Shown one piece after another: positions 33,148 to 41,713 of a stretch of DNA of 64,000 nucleotides (position 1 is its first letter; each line of letters starts with the position of its first letter). Source of the DNA: an uncultured Oscillospiraceae bacterium (lineage in GTDB: Bacteria; Bacillota; Clostridia; Oscillospirales; Oscillospiraceae). The notes under the pieces are model-generated. The model made no database searches. It saw only the letters and a program-made list of their open reading frames with translations, and had not been told where the DNA came from. The translations under genes and the position numbers were made by a program. The stretch covers positions 1 to 64,000 of the forward strand of contig CAKSWT010000009.1 of the NCBI GenBank assembly GCA_934512135.1, given 5' to 3'.

Positions 33148-33573
33148 TCTTTTAGGGACGAAATAGATATTTTCGAAAAGTTATAAATTTACACGGTTTT
33201 TAGAAATAATACTACTTTTTATTGATAAAAATATTTGATTTTTCAGGGATTGATTTTGAACCGTTTGAACATCGGGGTCGACTTCTGAACATTTGGTTTG
33301 GACTTGGTTGTGACCCAAATAGATATCAATTCCTGGCTGGACTTCGAGGATTAAGTGAAGCAACAACAGAAAATAAACATTTGGAATCATCTGCCGTGGG
33401 GAAGGTCTCCCTGCGTTTTTTCTTTCTTTTATCTCCATCTAATGCGGTCGTTACTTTTTGTAATTTGTCAAAGGCATAGCTTATGCTATCGGGTTTCACG
33501 ACGTTCTTGAACCCACTTAAGGAAACAATTAAGATTGTCGTGTGATTTTCCTCGACAATTAGTCAGGGTTCAT
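33148..33573. other. AT-rich gene-free stretch
   Basis: No gene with a ribosome binding site is visible. The minus strand contains TGGGTCACAACC near 33310, identical to half of the repeat pair left of att3. A weak hairpin (ATTGTCG/CGACAAT, 33534-33559) could terminate the TIR gene. The stretch is clearly AT-richer than the DNA on its left. Confidence 0.4.
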
Positions 33574-34389
33574 TCATTTTTTGTATGTAATATTCATTTC
33601 GTCAAATTCTTTACGAATATCATCTTTCCATTGTCCGGTTGTTGCAATGTAGATACATCCGCCCAAGTCACCAGGTATTTCAACCGATTCCTCATGTAAT
33701 AAAATTACTCTATCAGGAGATAGCTTGCCAATAAAGTATCCTGCTTCAAACACAACATTCTGCCTCGCTCTTGGCTTACAGTCACATTCGTCTTTGGCTT
33801 TCCCCACATCATCTGCGGTTAAAAGTACAATAGCTGCCGCCACATTAGAGTTGCGCTCAATTTTGCCTATGATTGACCGCGTGCCTCCTGAGGCCTGCTC
33901 ATGTAAGATGATTGGTTCGAGATCCAAAGAACGGAGCCAATCGGATACTTCAAATTTTCTCTCATTATCATGGCCATGAACAATGAATATTTTTTGTTTT
34001 TCCATTTTTTCTTCACCTACAGTATTCTTCTGAGTTGTAGCGTTAGGTGGTTGAGACTTGCTTGTAATAATTACTTGTTTTTTTAGTTCAAGTGTCATTG
34101 TGCCAGCTTCTATTGCGTTATTGTCATACTTTTTTCCACATTCTGCGCACTCATACTCAATAGAATGATGGGGCTGATAGTATACTGTGCACTCATTCCC
34201 GCAAGAACATGTAAAATCATACTTTATATAACACATATTGTTGGTTGCAAGGTAATAAATAAATTGTGCTGCAGCTTCGTCAGAGAGATCCAATGCGCTT
34301 TGAAGTTCGGAGGGATATACTCTTCGCAAACTATTAACAGGCACATTGGCGATCCAAGCGTGTAATTCTGCAAGTTTGTTCTGAAACAT
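33574..34389 (-). CDS. TIR-domain (CAP12/Pycsar-type) effector with zinc-ribbon-like region, 271 aa
   Basis: The C-terminal domain (about 132-271) matches the predicted nucleotide-binding TIR family of CBASS/Pycsar effectors: KIFIVHGHDNERKFEVSDWL, ILHEQASGGTRSIIGKIE, VLLTADDVG, and QNVVFEAGYFIGKL, where Glu215 is the expected NAD-cleaving residue. The N-terminal part has a winged-helix-like segment (1-55) and five cysteines (61, 63, 67, 81, 84) that could bind zinc. I chose Met at 34389 (GGAGAT 11 nt upstream). The gene overlaps the end of the 415-aa gene by 56 bp, so the two are coupled. Likely depletes NAD on phage infection. Confidence 0.8.
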   Translation of the reverse strand: MFQNKLAELHAWIANVPVNSLRRVYPSELQSALDLSDEAAAQFIYYLATNNMCYIKYDFTCSCGNECTVYYQPHHSIEYECAECGKKYDNNAIEAGTMTLELKKQVIITSKSQPPNATTQKNTVGEEKMEKQKIFIVHGHDNERKFEVSDWLRSLDLEPIILHEQASGGTRSIIGKIERNSNVAAAIVLLTADDVGKAKDECDCKPRARQNVVFEAGYFIGKLSPDRVILLHEESVEIPGDLGGCIYIATTGQWKDDIRKEFDEMNITYKK

Positions 34390-35581
34390 ATTTATTATAC
34401 ATCTCCATAATAAATAGCAGGTCTTCTTTTTTATAACGAGCATTGTTTAATACCATGAGTTCTAAATAGTACTCATTTGTGGCATCATATCTATATTTTA
34501 GCATTCGTCGCTTTCGTTTACTGACAACCCACAATCTCTCTACAAGCTTGGCATCTTCCATTGATTTTTTTAGTGCCAAAAATGTTTTCGTACAGAAGAT
34601 TGGCATCTCACTTTCTTCTCCACTTAATGAAGTTAAAACATGCTCAACATCATTAAATCGAATCCGAGAAATTATTGCGTTAATATCCAAATCCCATACT
34701 TGCTCATATGGAATACTATAGAAATAGTCAGAAACAACCAACTTTTCAAGTATTTTTTGAAGTTCATCATGCAAATCAAATACATTGGAATTATCACTTT
34801 TTAAATTCTCGGTAGAAATGTTTACTAGATTCATGTTGCTCACAATTTGTGCCTCAAATGCAGATATACTATCATCAAAATCCTTAATTTGGTTATACGC
34901 AGGAATTTTACTATATATCTCGCGAACAATGCCTTGGCTCATCGAAAACAGAGTACTCTTTCTCTGAAGCTGCCTACTTGCTATTGTAAACTTAAATACT
35001 TTCTCAATAATAGAATAAACTTTATCCATTAATACATTTGGGCGGAAATCTTCAGTTAACCCATTTCGATTCCAAGCTTTAATAAATACTTGTTTTGTTA
35101 TGAAATCAATTTCAACAGGAATATATGAACGTGTTTGCACAAGACTGCGTGATGTTAGTTCTTCTGCATAATGGACAAAAAGAATATCAACCCATTGCAA
35201 ATCGCCTTTGTAATTAGTCGAAGATTGAACAGATGCTATCTTCAGTAATTCTTCTGAACTAACGCCAGTTCCTAGGATGTTGGAGTAGTTTTCATCGACA
35301 ACACCATATAGCGTTTTCAATCTATTAATCCAATCCTGTGTATTGTACTCAGTAAAATCATACACACGAATCAGTTTTCGTTTTCCATAAAACAGTTCTT
35401 GACGAAGAAATTTCTCAAATTCATCTATCGAGAGCATTCCACATTCAAGTAACGAGTCAACCCAAAACTCCACTTCTTTACCAATGTCGCTACCGGTTCT
35501 TGTCAAGCCTTTCCCTCTTAAAAAAGACTCGATAATATCATTTCCAATGTTTACAACAACAGATCCACCCAGTGATGCCAT
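34334..35581 (-). CDS. Unrecognised 415-aa partner of the TIR protein
   Basis: No domain recognised. It has a short Gly-rich start (MASLGGSVVVNIGNDIIES), mixed alpha/beta content, a lysine/arginine-rich stretch (VVSKRKRRMLKYRYD) near the C-terminus and no membrane segment. I chose Met at 35581 because GAGGTGA lies 7 nt upstream. A TATAAT box lies at 35641-35636 with TGGAAA 17 bp before it. Overlap with the TIR gene suggests a sensor or regulator of that effector. No cyclase or nucleotidyltransferase motif is visible, so it is not an ordinary CBASS or Pycsar synthase. Confidence 0.65.
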   Translation of the reverse strand: MASLGGSVVVNIGNDIIESFLRGKGLTRTGSDIGKEVEFWVDSLLECGMLSIDEFEKFLRQELFYGKRKLIRVYDFTEYNTQDWINRLKTLYGVVDENYSNILGTGVSSEELLKIASVQSSTNYKGDLQWVDILFVHYAEELTSRSLVQTRSYIPVEIDFITKQVFIKAWNRNGLTEDFRPNVLMDKVYSIIEKVFKFTIASRQLQRKSTLFSMSQGIVREIYSKIPAYNQIKDFDDSISAFEAQIVSNMNLVNISTENLKSDNSNVFDLHDELQKILEKLVVSDYFYSIPYEQVWDLDINAIISRIRFNDVEHVLTSLSGEESEMPIFCTKTFLALKKSMEDAKLVERLWVVSKRKRRMLKYRYDATNEYYLELMVLNNARYKKEDLLFIMEMYNKYVSEQTCRITRLDRQCAC

Positions 35582-35641
35582 TATGATGTCACCTCTATTA
35601 CTGCTCAAAAGTACAGACGAAAAGATTTACACCATATTATA

Positions 35642-36182
35642 ACATATTCTTTAGCTTGTTTCCATAAAAACAGGAAATATTACTTGCATTGAAATAAAAA
35701 GAAACATACTTGTGGTCTACAGGTTGTCGTTGGCACTCGAGGTCTTATGGCGTTTTCAGTGGAGAAGTTAAGTGAAGCCCAACTATAATAAGATTTAGCC
35801 GAACACTATATACGATATGCTCAAATATTCAACTGCCCTTTTTCTTTCCCAAATGTGTAACACATTATTGACAAACCTACAAGGTTGAATTCTATGATAG
35901 AGCGATCCAATCGATAAATGTTTTGCTAAAACTCCGCACCAAAGATATTATAACAGATATAATGATCTGAAAAGGGGGGGTGCGAAAACATATGCGCAGA
36001 TTCCGAAAATGTATGTACGCATGCCGCAGAAGTAAATACGACATGTTTCATATCTGGTTTCCCTTTTTGAATATTGTATATTTTATATGGAGACTAAACA
36101 TGCGATATTCATAACTGTACAAAGAAAATGCGGCGTTGTTCTATGAACATGGCTGCACCTTAGCCGAAACGAAAGAAAATAC
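35642..36182. other. Gene-free AT-rich stretch
   Basis: No convincing gene. It contains decayed sequence of unknown origin before the IS3 remnant. Confidence 0.4.
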
Positions 36183-36395
36183 GGTATCCTGACCTTCGAT
36201 GATGCATATAAAATGCGAAAACCTGAAGAACTCACATTTCACAGCGATCAAGGGTCGCAATACACTGCCTACATGTTCCGACAACATCTCCGGAACCTTA
36301 ATGCCAGGCATTCAATTTCAACACCAGAACAGTTGGGATGGGCTTTGAATGAGTACATTGAGTTTATAATAGATACCGGCCACATAGATAATTAG
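36183..36395 (+). pseudogene. IS3-family transposase OrfB fragment
   Basis: The DDE-domain segment KPEELTFHSDQGSQYTAYMF is diagnostic for IS3 OrfB, preceded by LTFDDAYKMR. After STPEQ the sequence jumps to LNEYIEFI, so the part around the catalytic Glu is deleted. 36396-36783 has no gene, only a short direct repeat (AAAAGGGTGT twice near 36713). Confidence 0.7.
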
Positions 36396-36783
36396 TAAAC
36401 GATAATTAAACATGAAAATACATCGTGGCTTCACAAAACCAAAAGAGAATCCATCCTAGAAGTTGCCCTTTCTTTTGCCAAAGAGCAACACATAAAAAGC
36501 TTTTCATCAAGGGCATCCTCGGGTGTCGGTAGTTAAGGATTCAGCCCCATCACCAAACAGCTTAGCCGAATCAAACTGTTATTTTCGGCTAATGTTTTCT
36601 GACTTAGTGCGACCTAGACCAAACTTGGCCTCCACGGTGAAATTATCTACGGAGAAGTCTGCGCTCATGGACCTTCAGCAAGCCTTCCACCAATGGCAAT
36701 GGTGTTTTTACAAAAGGGTGTAAAAGGGTGTCAACAATCGATTGTTTAAAGAAGCTTTGAGTTTCATTCTACTACAAGCATTT

Positions 36784-38415
36784 TTACACATATTCCTCCA
36801 TCATATACCCGCCGCCAAAGAAGACCTGAATCTTCTTATCGGGAAACACCTTGATGCATTCGATCATCTGACGGACGATGGAATCATCGTACTTTTCTGC
36901 ATTCTGTTCCCGGTGCTCGATGGCATTCTGTATCTCCTGAAGCTTTTCCAGATAAGAGGTGTCCTTGCTCATGGCCTCCCGGATTGCATCTACCCGGCGT
37001 TTCAGCTGATCTGTTTCCTCGGAGATCTGCCGAAATTCCGGTTCGTGGGCTTCCATGTCATCACCGCTTGCTACCACTTCATTCACAAGGGACATCATGC
37101 GGTTATTCAGGACTTCGATTCGCTGTTCCAGCAGGTCTATTTCATCGGAGGTTCTGCTTATGCCGATGGCCTCGCCAATGGTGGCCTTCATCAGCGTCAG
37201 GTAGGTCAGGCTGTCCTCGTCGTGAAAGCGCCGTAAAACCCGCACGATTGCCCGGTGCAGTGCCTCTTCGTCCAGTGTCGGTGCTTCTTTGCAGTATTTT
37301 TTGCCGTAGTCCAATCGATTAACGCAGCGCCAGACGATCCGCTTCTTGCCTCGGATATTCCATGTGACGCGGCGGTATTTGCTGCCGCATTCCCCGCACT
37401 GCAGAACCTCTGTCAGCGCAAATTTGGAGTATCGTCCCGATGCGGTTACGGTATTTTTGCTGGATTTTGGCGCGATTGCCTGTCTCCGACTCAGTTCCTC
37501 CTGGGTACGATTGAACAGTGTTCTTGTGATGATGGCGGGATGGCTGTTTTCTACAAGGTACATGGGAGCCTCACCCTCATTTTTCTTTCGGGTCTTGGAA
37601 ATACAGTCCACGGTGATGCTCTTTTGTAGGATGCAGTCACCACAGTATTTCTCGTTTCGCAGGATATTCAGGATCATGCTCTTGCTGAAGCTCAAGTTCT
37701 TCCCGGGAAATGTTGGAGCCTCGGCCCGAATGGTTTTGGAGATGTCCAGAACAGGCATACCGGAGAGATACATATTAAATATACGCTCTACCAGTGCCGC
37801 TTCTTCCGGCACGATTTCCGGCTCCCCGTTTTCGCCTTTCTTATAGCCCAGAAGCCGTTTGTAAATAAAGACGCCTTTTCCTTCCTCAAAATTCTTTCGG
37901 AAGCCCCAGGTTACATTCTTGCTGATGCTCTCGGATTCAGACTGGGCAAAGCCGGCGTAAATGGTCAGATACAGTTCGCTGTCGATATTCAGCGTGTCAA
38001 TATTCTGTTCCTCGAACAGGACACCGATCCCCATGGATTTGAGAATTCGTACACTGTCCAGACAGTCCACGATGTTTCTTGCGAAACGAGATACGGATTT
38101 GGTGATCACATAGTCGATTTTCCCGGCTCTGCAGTCATCCATCATCTTCTGGAACTGGGGGCGTTTGTCTGCCCGTGTACCGGAAATGCCCTCATCGGCA
38201 TAGATCCCGGCCAGTGTCCATTCCTTTTTCGCTGCAATCATCTCGGTGTAGGCATGTTTCTGATTCTCGTAGGAATTCAGCTGTTCTTCGTTATCTGTGG
38301 AAACACGGCAGTATGCCGCGACCCGCTTCTGCTTATATTTATCCCGATCTACCAGAAGGGACTTCCGGGGTTCGATCAGGGTTACGGTTTTCTTTGGGAT
38401 CTTCGTTACTGCCAT
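36784..38415 (-). CDS. Large serine recombinase, 543 aa
   Basis: Resolvase N-terminal domain with the nucleophile Ser39 in AAYCRVSTD and the GISGTRADKRPQFQKMM and KSVSRFARN motifs. Then come the recombinase domain (about 195-310), a zinc ribbon (LQCGECGSKYRR ... WRCVNR) and a long coiled coil (about 430-510). All catalytic residues are present. The first 10 bp overlap the end of the upstream recombinase-like gene. Such genes excise and integrate Tn4451/ICE-type elements. Confidence 0.92.
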   Translation of the reverse strand: MAVTKIPKKTVTLIEPRKSLLVDRDKYKQKRVAAYCRVSTDNEEQLNSYENQKHAYTEMIAAKKEWTLAGIYADEGISGTRADKRPQFQKMMDDCRAGKIDYVITKSVSRFARNIVDCLDSVRILKSMGIGVLFEEQNIDTLNIDSELYLTIYAGFAQSESESISKNVTWGFRKNFEEGKGVFIYKRLLGYKKGENGEPEIVPEEAALVERIFNMYLSGMPVLDISKTIRAEAPTFPGKNLSFSKSMILNILRNEKYCGDCILQKSITVDCISKTRKKNEGEAPMYLVENSHPAIITRTLFNRTQEELSRRQAIAPKSSKNTVTASGRYSKFALTEVLQCGECGSKYRRVTWNIRGKKRIVWRCVNRLDYGKKYCKEAPTLDEEALHRAIVRVLRRFHDEDSLTYLTLMKATIGEAIGISRTSDEIDLLEQRIEVLNNRMMSLVNEVVASGDDMEAHEPEFRQISEETDQLKRRVDAIREAMSKDTSYLEKLQEIQNAIEHREQNAEKYDDSIVRQMIECIKVFPDKKIQVFFGGGYMMEEYV

Positions 38416-39272
38416 GGCTGAGCCTCCTTGATTTCTGTATCTGTTTTCGTGTGCAGTGTGATATACCCCTGGGGATCCATGGTGATATAGGCAACCAGAT
38501 CCGAAAAGTATTCGGGATTGAAGCTTTCCTGCGGCTTCATCAGCAGGGCCCGCTTTCGGGCGATCTGTGCGATTACCGCCTGCTTTGCCTGACTCTCCCG
38601 ATACAGCTGATCGGCGATCTGCCCGATTTTCTCAATGATAAAATCATCGCTGGCATGTTCTCGGGTCAGTTCCCGGTCAATCTCCATCTGCAGGGCAGCG
38701 ACTCTGGGGGAATCCGTCTGGCGGGTATGCTCTCTGGGGATCATGAGGACAGCGTTGTCTATGATCCGGTTCATCTGAAGGGTAACCTTCCGGATCAGAT
38801 CACTGTCCTTGATCCGAACGCTGCATCCGCATTCGGTGCATTTCCAGGATTCTCGAATCTTTGCTTTGGAGCTTACGCGCCGAACCATCATGCTTCCGCA
38901 TTCCGAACATTTCACTCGATTCCGCAGGAGCTGAATCCCCTCACATTCCGACTGTACATCCCTTCTGGTCCTTGCCGCTTTTGTATTACCAGCAACCTGA
39001 AAGGTCCTTTCGTCTATAATGGGATCGTATTCTTCTACCCCAAGATATTTGGCATTGTCTATAATCCGGGCCACTCTCGCTTTGTCCCACACATCGATCT
39101 TTTCCGTATAGGGAATCTTCCGCTTGGTCAGATTGTCTGCAATTTCTTTCAGAGAAGCTCCTTGAATATATGTGTCAAAGATCTCCCGGATGACGGCTGC
39201 CTCGTTATGATCCACGATGGTCCTGCCATCTCGCATGGTATAGCCGTAGGGAATGTATCGGGTCTTTTTCAT
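38406..39272 (-). CDS. Recombinase-like protein lacking the catalytic domain, 288 aa
   Basis: It starts directly in the recombinase domain (RYIPYGYTMRDGRTIVDHNEAAVIREIF), followed by a zinc ribbon (VKCSECGSMM ... WKCTECGC) and a coiled coil; no Ser-containing resolvase domain exists. Its size and its overlap with the full recombinase gene fit the accessory partner of multi-recombinase modules in clostridial elements, so it is probably not just a broken gene. GGAGCG precedes the ATG. Confidence 0.8.
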   Translation of the reverse strand: MKKTRYIPYGYTMRDGRTIVDHNEAAVIREIFDTYIQGASLKEIADNLTKRKIPYTEKIDVWDKARVARIIDNAKYLGVEEYDPIIDERTFQVAGNTKAARTRRDVQSECEGIQLLRNRVKCSECGSMMVRRVSSKAKIRESWKCTECGCSVRIKDSDLIRKVTLQMNRIIDNAVLMIPREHTRQTDSPRVAALQMEIDRELTREHASDDFIIEKIGQIADQLYRESQAKQAVIAQIARKRALLMKPQESFNPEYFSDLVAYITMDPQGYITLHTKTDTEIKEAQPWQ

Positions 39273-39284
39273 GGGTGTTCGCTC

Positions 39285-39501
39285 CTAAATCAGTTCCGTG
39301 AGTTTCAGGTTTCCCAGAACCGTAATGGTCATTTCATCATCAGCGTTGATCCGAAAACCGGATGCACTTGGAAAACTTTGTGCCGAACTGAAAAATGCCG
39401 TCACTCCAGATTCTCTGAATGGGAATGGCATCCTGAACGGATTTTGGAATCGTGAATTTCATGTTGTCCTGCTTCATGGTGTTCTGCAGGGTCTTAATCA
39501 A
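39285..39501 (-). pseudogene. virB4 5' stub joined to a recombinase C-terminal remnant
   Basis: The TTG start at 39501 overlaps the prgI stop. The product begins KTLQNTMKQDNMKFTIPKSV and continues IPIQRIWSDGIFQFG-KFSK, the N-terminus of the conjugative ATPase VirB4/TraE. It stops after 53 codons at 39340. In the next frame the DNA reads INADDEMTITVLGNLKLTEL to a stop at 39285, which looks more like the end of another serine recombinase. The recombinase cassette therefore appears to have cut virB4. Confidence 0.6.
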
Positions 39502-39847
39502 GGGTCAGCGCCTCCTTTATACTGGAATTCTCCAGAGCCTTTGCATACAGGTTGGTACTCCTGTACTTGAGAGTTCTGGGATACAAAAATTCCGTGCGGA
39601 ACACCGCACGGATAAACTGTTCAAAGGTCATGCCGTTGTATCGGAAGAATCCGCACATGGCAAAGGGAAATGCAGCAAGGATACAGATCCAGCCGATCTC
39701 GCTGTTTCCCACGAAATTTCGAAGTCCGAAATACAGGAGTACCGCAACGACAACCGCCAGCCCGGAGAACACAAGCTGCCGGAAGGACATGCCGAAGAAG
39801 ATTGCTTCCTGATAATCTCGGATTTCTTTGTTGATTTTGATTTCTAT
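39494..39847 (-). CDS. PrgI-family conjugation protein, about 117 aa
   Basis: Small membrane protein of Gram-positive type IV secretion (VirB3-like position). Homologues as I recall them begin MEIKINKEIRDY; here the frame reads EIKINKEIRDYQEAIFFG followed by two membrane helices (SFRQLVFSGLAVVVAVLLYF, GWICILAAFPFAMCGFF). The codon at the homologous start is ATA at 39847, with a perfect GGAGGTG 6 nt upstream; the first ATG is at 39790. So the start is either an unusual ATA or a damaged ATG. Confidence 0.75.
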   Translation of the reverse strand: MEIKINKEIRDYQEAIFFGMSFRQLVFSGLAVVVAVLLYFGLRNFVGNSEIGWICILAAFPFAMCGFFRYNGMTFEQFIRAVFRTEFLYPRTLKYRSTNLYAKALENSSIKEALTLD

Positions 39848-39878
39848 TATTTACACCTCCATTTTAGTGATATTATTG

Positions 39879-39907
39879 TTGTGATCGTGGTATAATTGTG
39901 GTATAAT
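39879..39907 (+). promoter_or_regulatory. Promoter of the toxin-antitoxin operon
   Basis: TTGTGA (39879), a 17-bp spacer and TATAAT (39902). GTGGTATAAT is present twice in tandem (period 11), overlapping the -10 region, a likely site for autorepression by the antitoxin. Confidence 0.55.
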
Positions 39908-39931
39908 AAGGCCACGAAGGGAGGGCGTATT

Positions 39932-40192
39932 ATGCCGAGAATTATTCCGATCAAAGACTTAAAAAATACTGCCGCCATTTCACAGATGTGCAACGAGTCC
40001 ACAGAACCGATTTATATTACAAAAAATGGCTATGGTGACATGGTTCTTATGAGTATGCGTGCCTATGAGGAAAAAATGCAGTTGCTAGATGTCTATGCAA
40101 AGATAGCCGAAGCAGAAGAGGATATTCAAGCTGGAAATGTAGTAGACGCACGGGAAGCCTTGCGAACACTGAGGGATTCAATCCATGTATAA
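39932..40192 (+). CDS. Antitoxin, Phd/YefM family, 86 aa
   Basis: The N-terminus (PRIIPIKDLKNTAAISQMCNESTEPIYITKNGYGDMVLMSMRAYEE) is the Phd/YefM DNA-binding fold, followed by a helical toxin-binding tail. GGGAGGG lies 8 nt before the ATG. It overlaps the toxin gene by 8 bp. It neutralises the toxin and represses the operon. It lies in the ICE remnant, divergent from prgI. Confidence 0.88.
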   Translation: MPRIIPIKDLKNTAAISQMCNESTEPIYITKNGYGDMVLMSMRAYEEKMQLLDVYAKIAEAEEDIQAGNVVDAREALRTLRDSIHV

Positions 40193-40493
40193 GATTGTCC
40201 TGACTGAAAAGGCAAATGCAGATTTGTCCGAAATCACCACATACATTGCTCAGCACCTTGGTAATCCTCCGGCTGCGATTGCATTGCTGGACGAGATTGA
40301 AACCTGCTATGGTGTACTGGAAACCACTCCCGAATTGTTTGAGCGGTGTCGGGACAACCGTCTGCGCCGCCAAGGTTACCGAAAAGCGGTCATCAAACAC
40401 TATATTATGATCTATCGTGTGGACACGGAGAAAAAGTGCGTCTGTATTATGCGCTTTTTCTATGGGGCACGAGATTACGAAAAACTGATCTGA
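40185..40493 (+). CDS. RelE/ParE-family toxin, 102 aa
   Basis: MYKIVLTEKANADLSEITTYIAQHLGNPPAAIALLDEIE, RRQGYRKAVIKHYIMIYRVD and IMRFFYGARDYEKLI match the RelE/ParE fold; the latter segment carries the C-terminal Arg and Tyr typical of the family. It could be an mRNA interferase (RelE) or gyrase poison (ParE); the sequence alone does not decide. A strong terminator follows at once. Confidence 0.88.
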   Translation: MYKIVLTEKANADLSEITTYIAQHLGNPPAAIALLDEIETCYGVLETTPELFERCRDNRLRRQGYRKAVIKHYIMIYRVDTEKKCVCIMRFFYGARDYEKLI

Positions 40494-40500
40494 CATTGAC

Positions 40501-40527
40501 TGCGGGGGCACTGCCCCCGCATTTTCT
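40501..40527 (+). terminator. Intrinsic terminator after the toxin gene
   Basis: TGCGGGGGC-act-GCCCCCGCA followed by TTTTCT, 8 bp after the toxin stop codon. Confidence 0.92.
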
Positions 40528-40576
40528 ACTTGCAAATACGGGGCAAAAGAGTTATCATGCCACACCATAGGAGGCG

Positions 40577-40804
40577 ATGACCATGATGAACATATTGCCC
40601 GGTCTGATTCTATTGATTCTTCTGATTCGATACGCAGGAATCCTGCGTCTGACTATTCCCGTGCTGTATGCACTGATTGTGCCAACGGTATTTCACAGCT
40701 GGTACAATGCCCACTATGTCCTTGCCAACGGAATCTGGTATGGAATGCTGGTCTTGGTTGTTCTGTCCTGGGCATATTCCATCCTCAGGAGAGTTCGGGG
40801 ATAA
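40577..40804 (+). CDS. Small membrane protein, 75 aa (paralogue at 57486)
   Basis: Two or three hydrophobic segments with the motif LYALIVPTVFHSWYNAHYVLANGIWYGML, of which YALI-PT-FH-WY and LANGIWY recur in the protein at 57486-57710. Function unknown; its presence in both the ICE remnant and the mob module ties it to mobile elements. AGGAGGCG precedes the ATG. It ends one base before the convergent virB6-like gene. Confidence 0.7.
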   Translation: MTMMNILPGLILLILLIRYAGILRLTIPVLYALIVPTVFHSWYNAHYVLANGIWYGMLVLVVLSWAYSILRRVRG

Positions 40805-41650
40805 TTACCCCAGACCCATCAGCTCCCGGATCAGCTGACTGCTCATCTTGATGGTGCTGACGAGAATCAGCATATTGAAGATCAGTTCCCCTACATAGTT
40901 CCAGACAATCGTTGCCGGTGCCAATGTGGTATCCCCGATGGTCGGGGCGGTTCCGGCGAAGGCAGAGAAGATAATACAGGCAAGAACAATGACACAGCCC
41001 TCCAGACAGATGGCGGCATAGCTTTTTACAAAGGCTTTGCCAATATCACTGGAGGGTTTTCCTGCAAATGCCGACAGGGGTATTGGCGCAATAGCCGTAG
41101 CAATATACAGCTTGAAGAATCGGCTGTATACGGTAAGCACCATGACAAGAGACAATACCCAGATGAGGAGCGTTCCCAGCAGAGTCACCGCCCACAGGGG
41201 GATGCTCTCCAGCAGGCCGATGTCCTCAATAGCTGTGGTCAGTTCATCGGGCAGGGTTGTTGCCGATACCGCCGATAGCCCCGATGCACCCATGATGGAA
41301 GAAATGGCTCCCTGAACGATGCGAAAAATTCCATTCAAAAGTGTCTGGCAGTTTCCAATGACGGCCTTTGCGATTGCAAAACGGACGAAGGTCTTGACTG
41401 CAACCTCCGGTCGTTTCAGTTCTGTAAAACTGCCGCAGGTCTGCATGACACCCATGACGAAAAACAGCACCAGAAGGGCATAGCCGAAGGCTTTCAGAGC
41501 ATCGTTGATGCTGACGATCACTGACCAGATGCTTCCCCCGCGGAAGGCTTCCGGTGCGGTGGTCAGAAGTGCCCAGATCTCCGTCATTCGGCTGTTCCAT
41601 GTGGTGAGGGCTGAGTTCAGGTTGTCTATGATAAAGTTTCCGCTTCCCAT
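40805..41650 (-). CDS. VirB6/TrbL-like conjugation membrane protein, 281 aa
   Basis: Six or so hydrophobic segments with the family-typical VKTFVRFAIAKAVIGNCQTLLNGIF and FFKLYIATAIAPIPLSAFAG-x(9)-AFVKSYAAICLEGCVIVLAC. It forms part of the inner-membrane channel of the type IV secretion system. It follows the pilin-like gene in the order normal for these ICEs. Confidence 0.82.
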   Translation of the reverse strand: MGSGNFIIDNLNSALTTWNSRMTEIWALLTTAPEAFRGGSIWSVIVSINDALKAFGYALLVLFFVMGVMQTCGSFTELKRPEVAVKTFVRFAIAKAVIGNCQTLLNGIFRIVQGAISSIMGASGLSAVSATTLPDELTTAIEDIGLLESIPLWAVTLLGTLLIWVLSLVMVLTVYSRFFKLYIATAIAPIPLSAFAGKPSSDIGKAFVKSYAAICLEGCVIVLACIIFSAFAGTAPTIGDTTLAPATIVWNYVGELIFNMLILVSTIKMSSQLIRELMGLG

Positions 41651-41713
41651 GTGTTATCACCTCCAGTCCATGGGAAGTACTGGGGGAGCACCGAAGCGCT
41701 CCCCGTTTCTGTC

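Noticed and set aside
33222..33479. Short open frame in the AT-rich stretch
   Set aside because: No ribosome binding site, no similarity, and it spans the degenerate repeat near 33310.
33574..35581. Standard CBASS or Pycsar operon
   Set aside because: A CAP12-type TIR domain is present, but neither gene shows nucleotidyltransferase or uridylate/cytidylate cyclase motifs.
38175..39455. Open frame of 426 codons on the plus strand
   Set aside because: Antisense to both serine recombinase genes; no recognisable domain.
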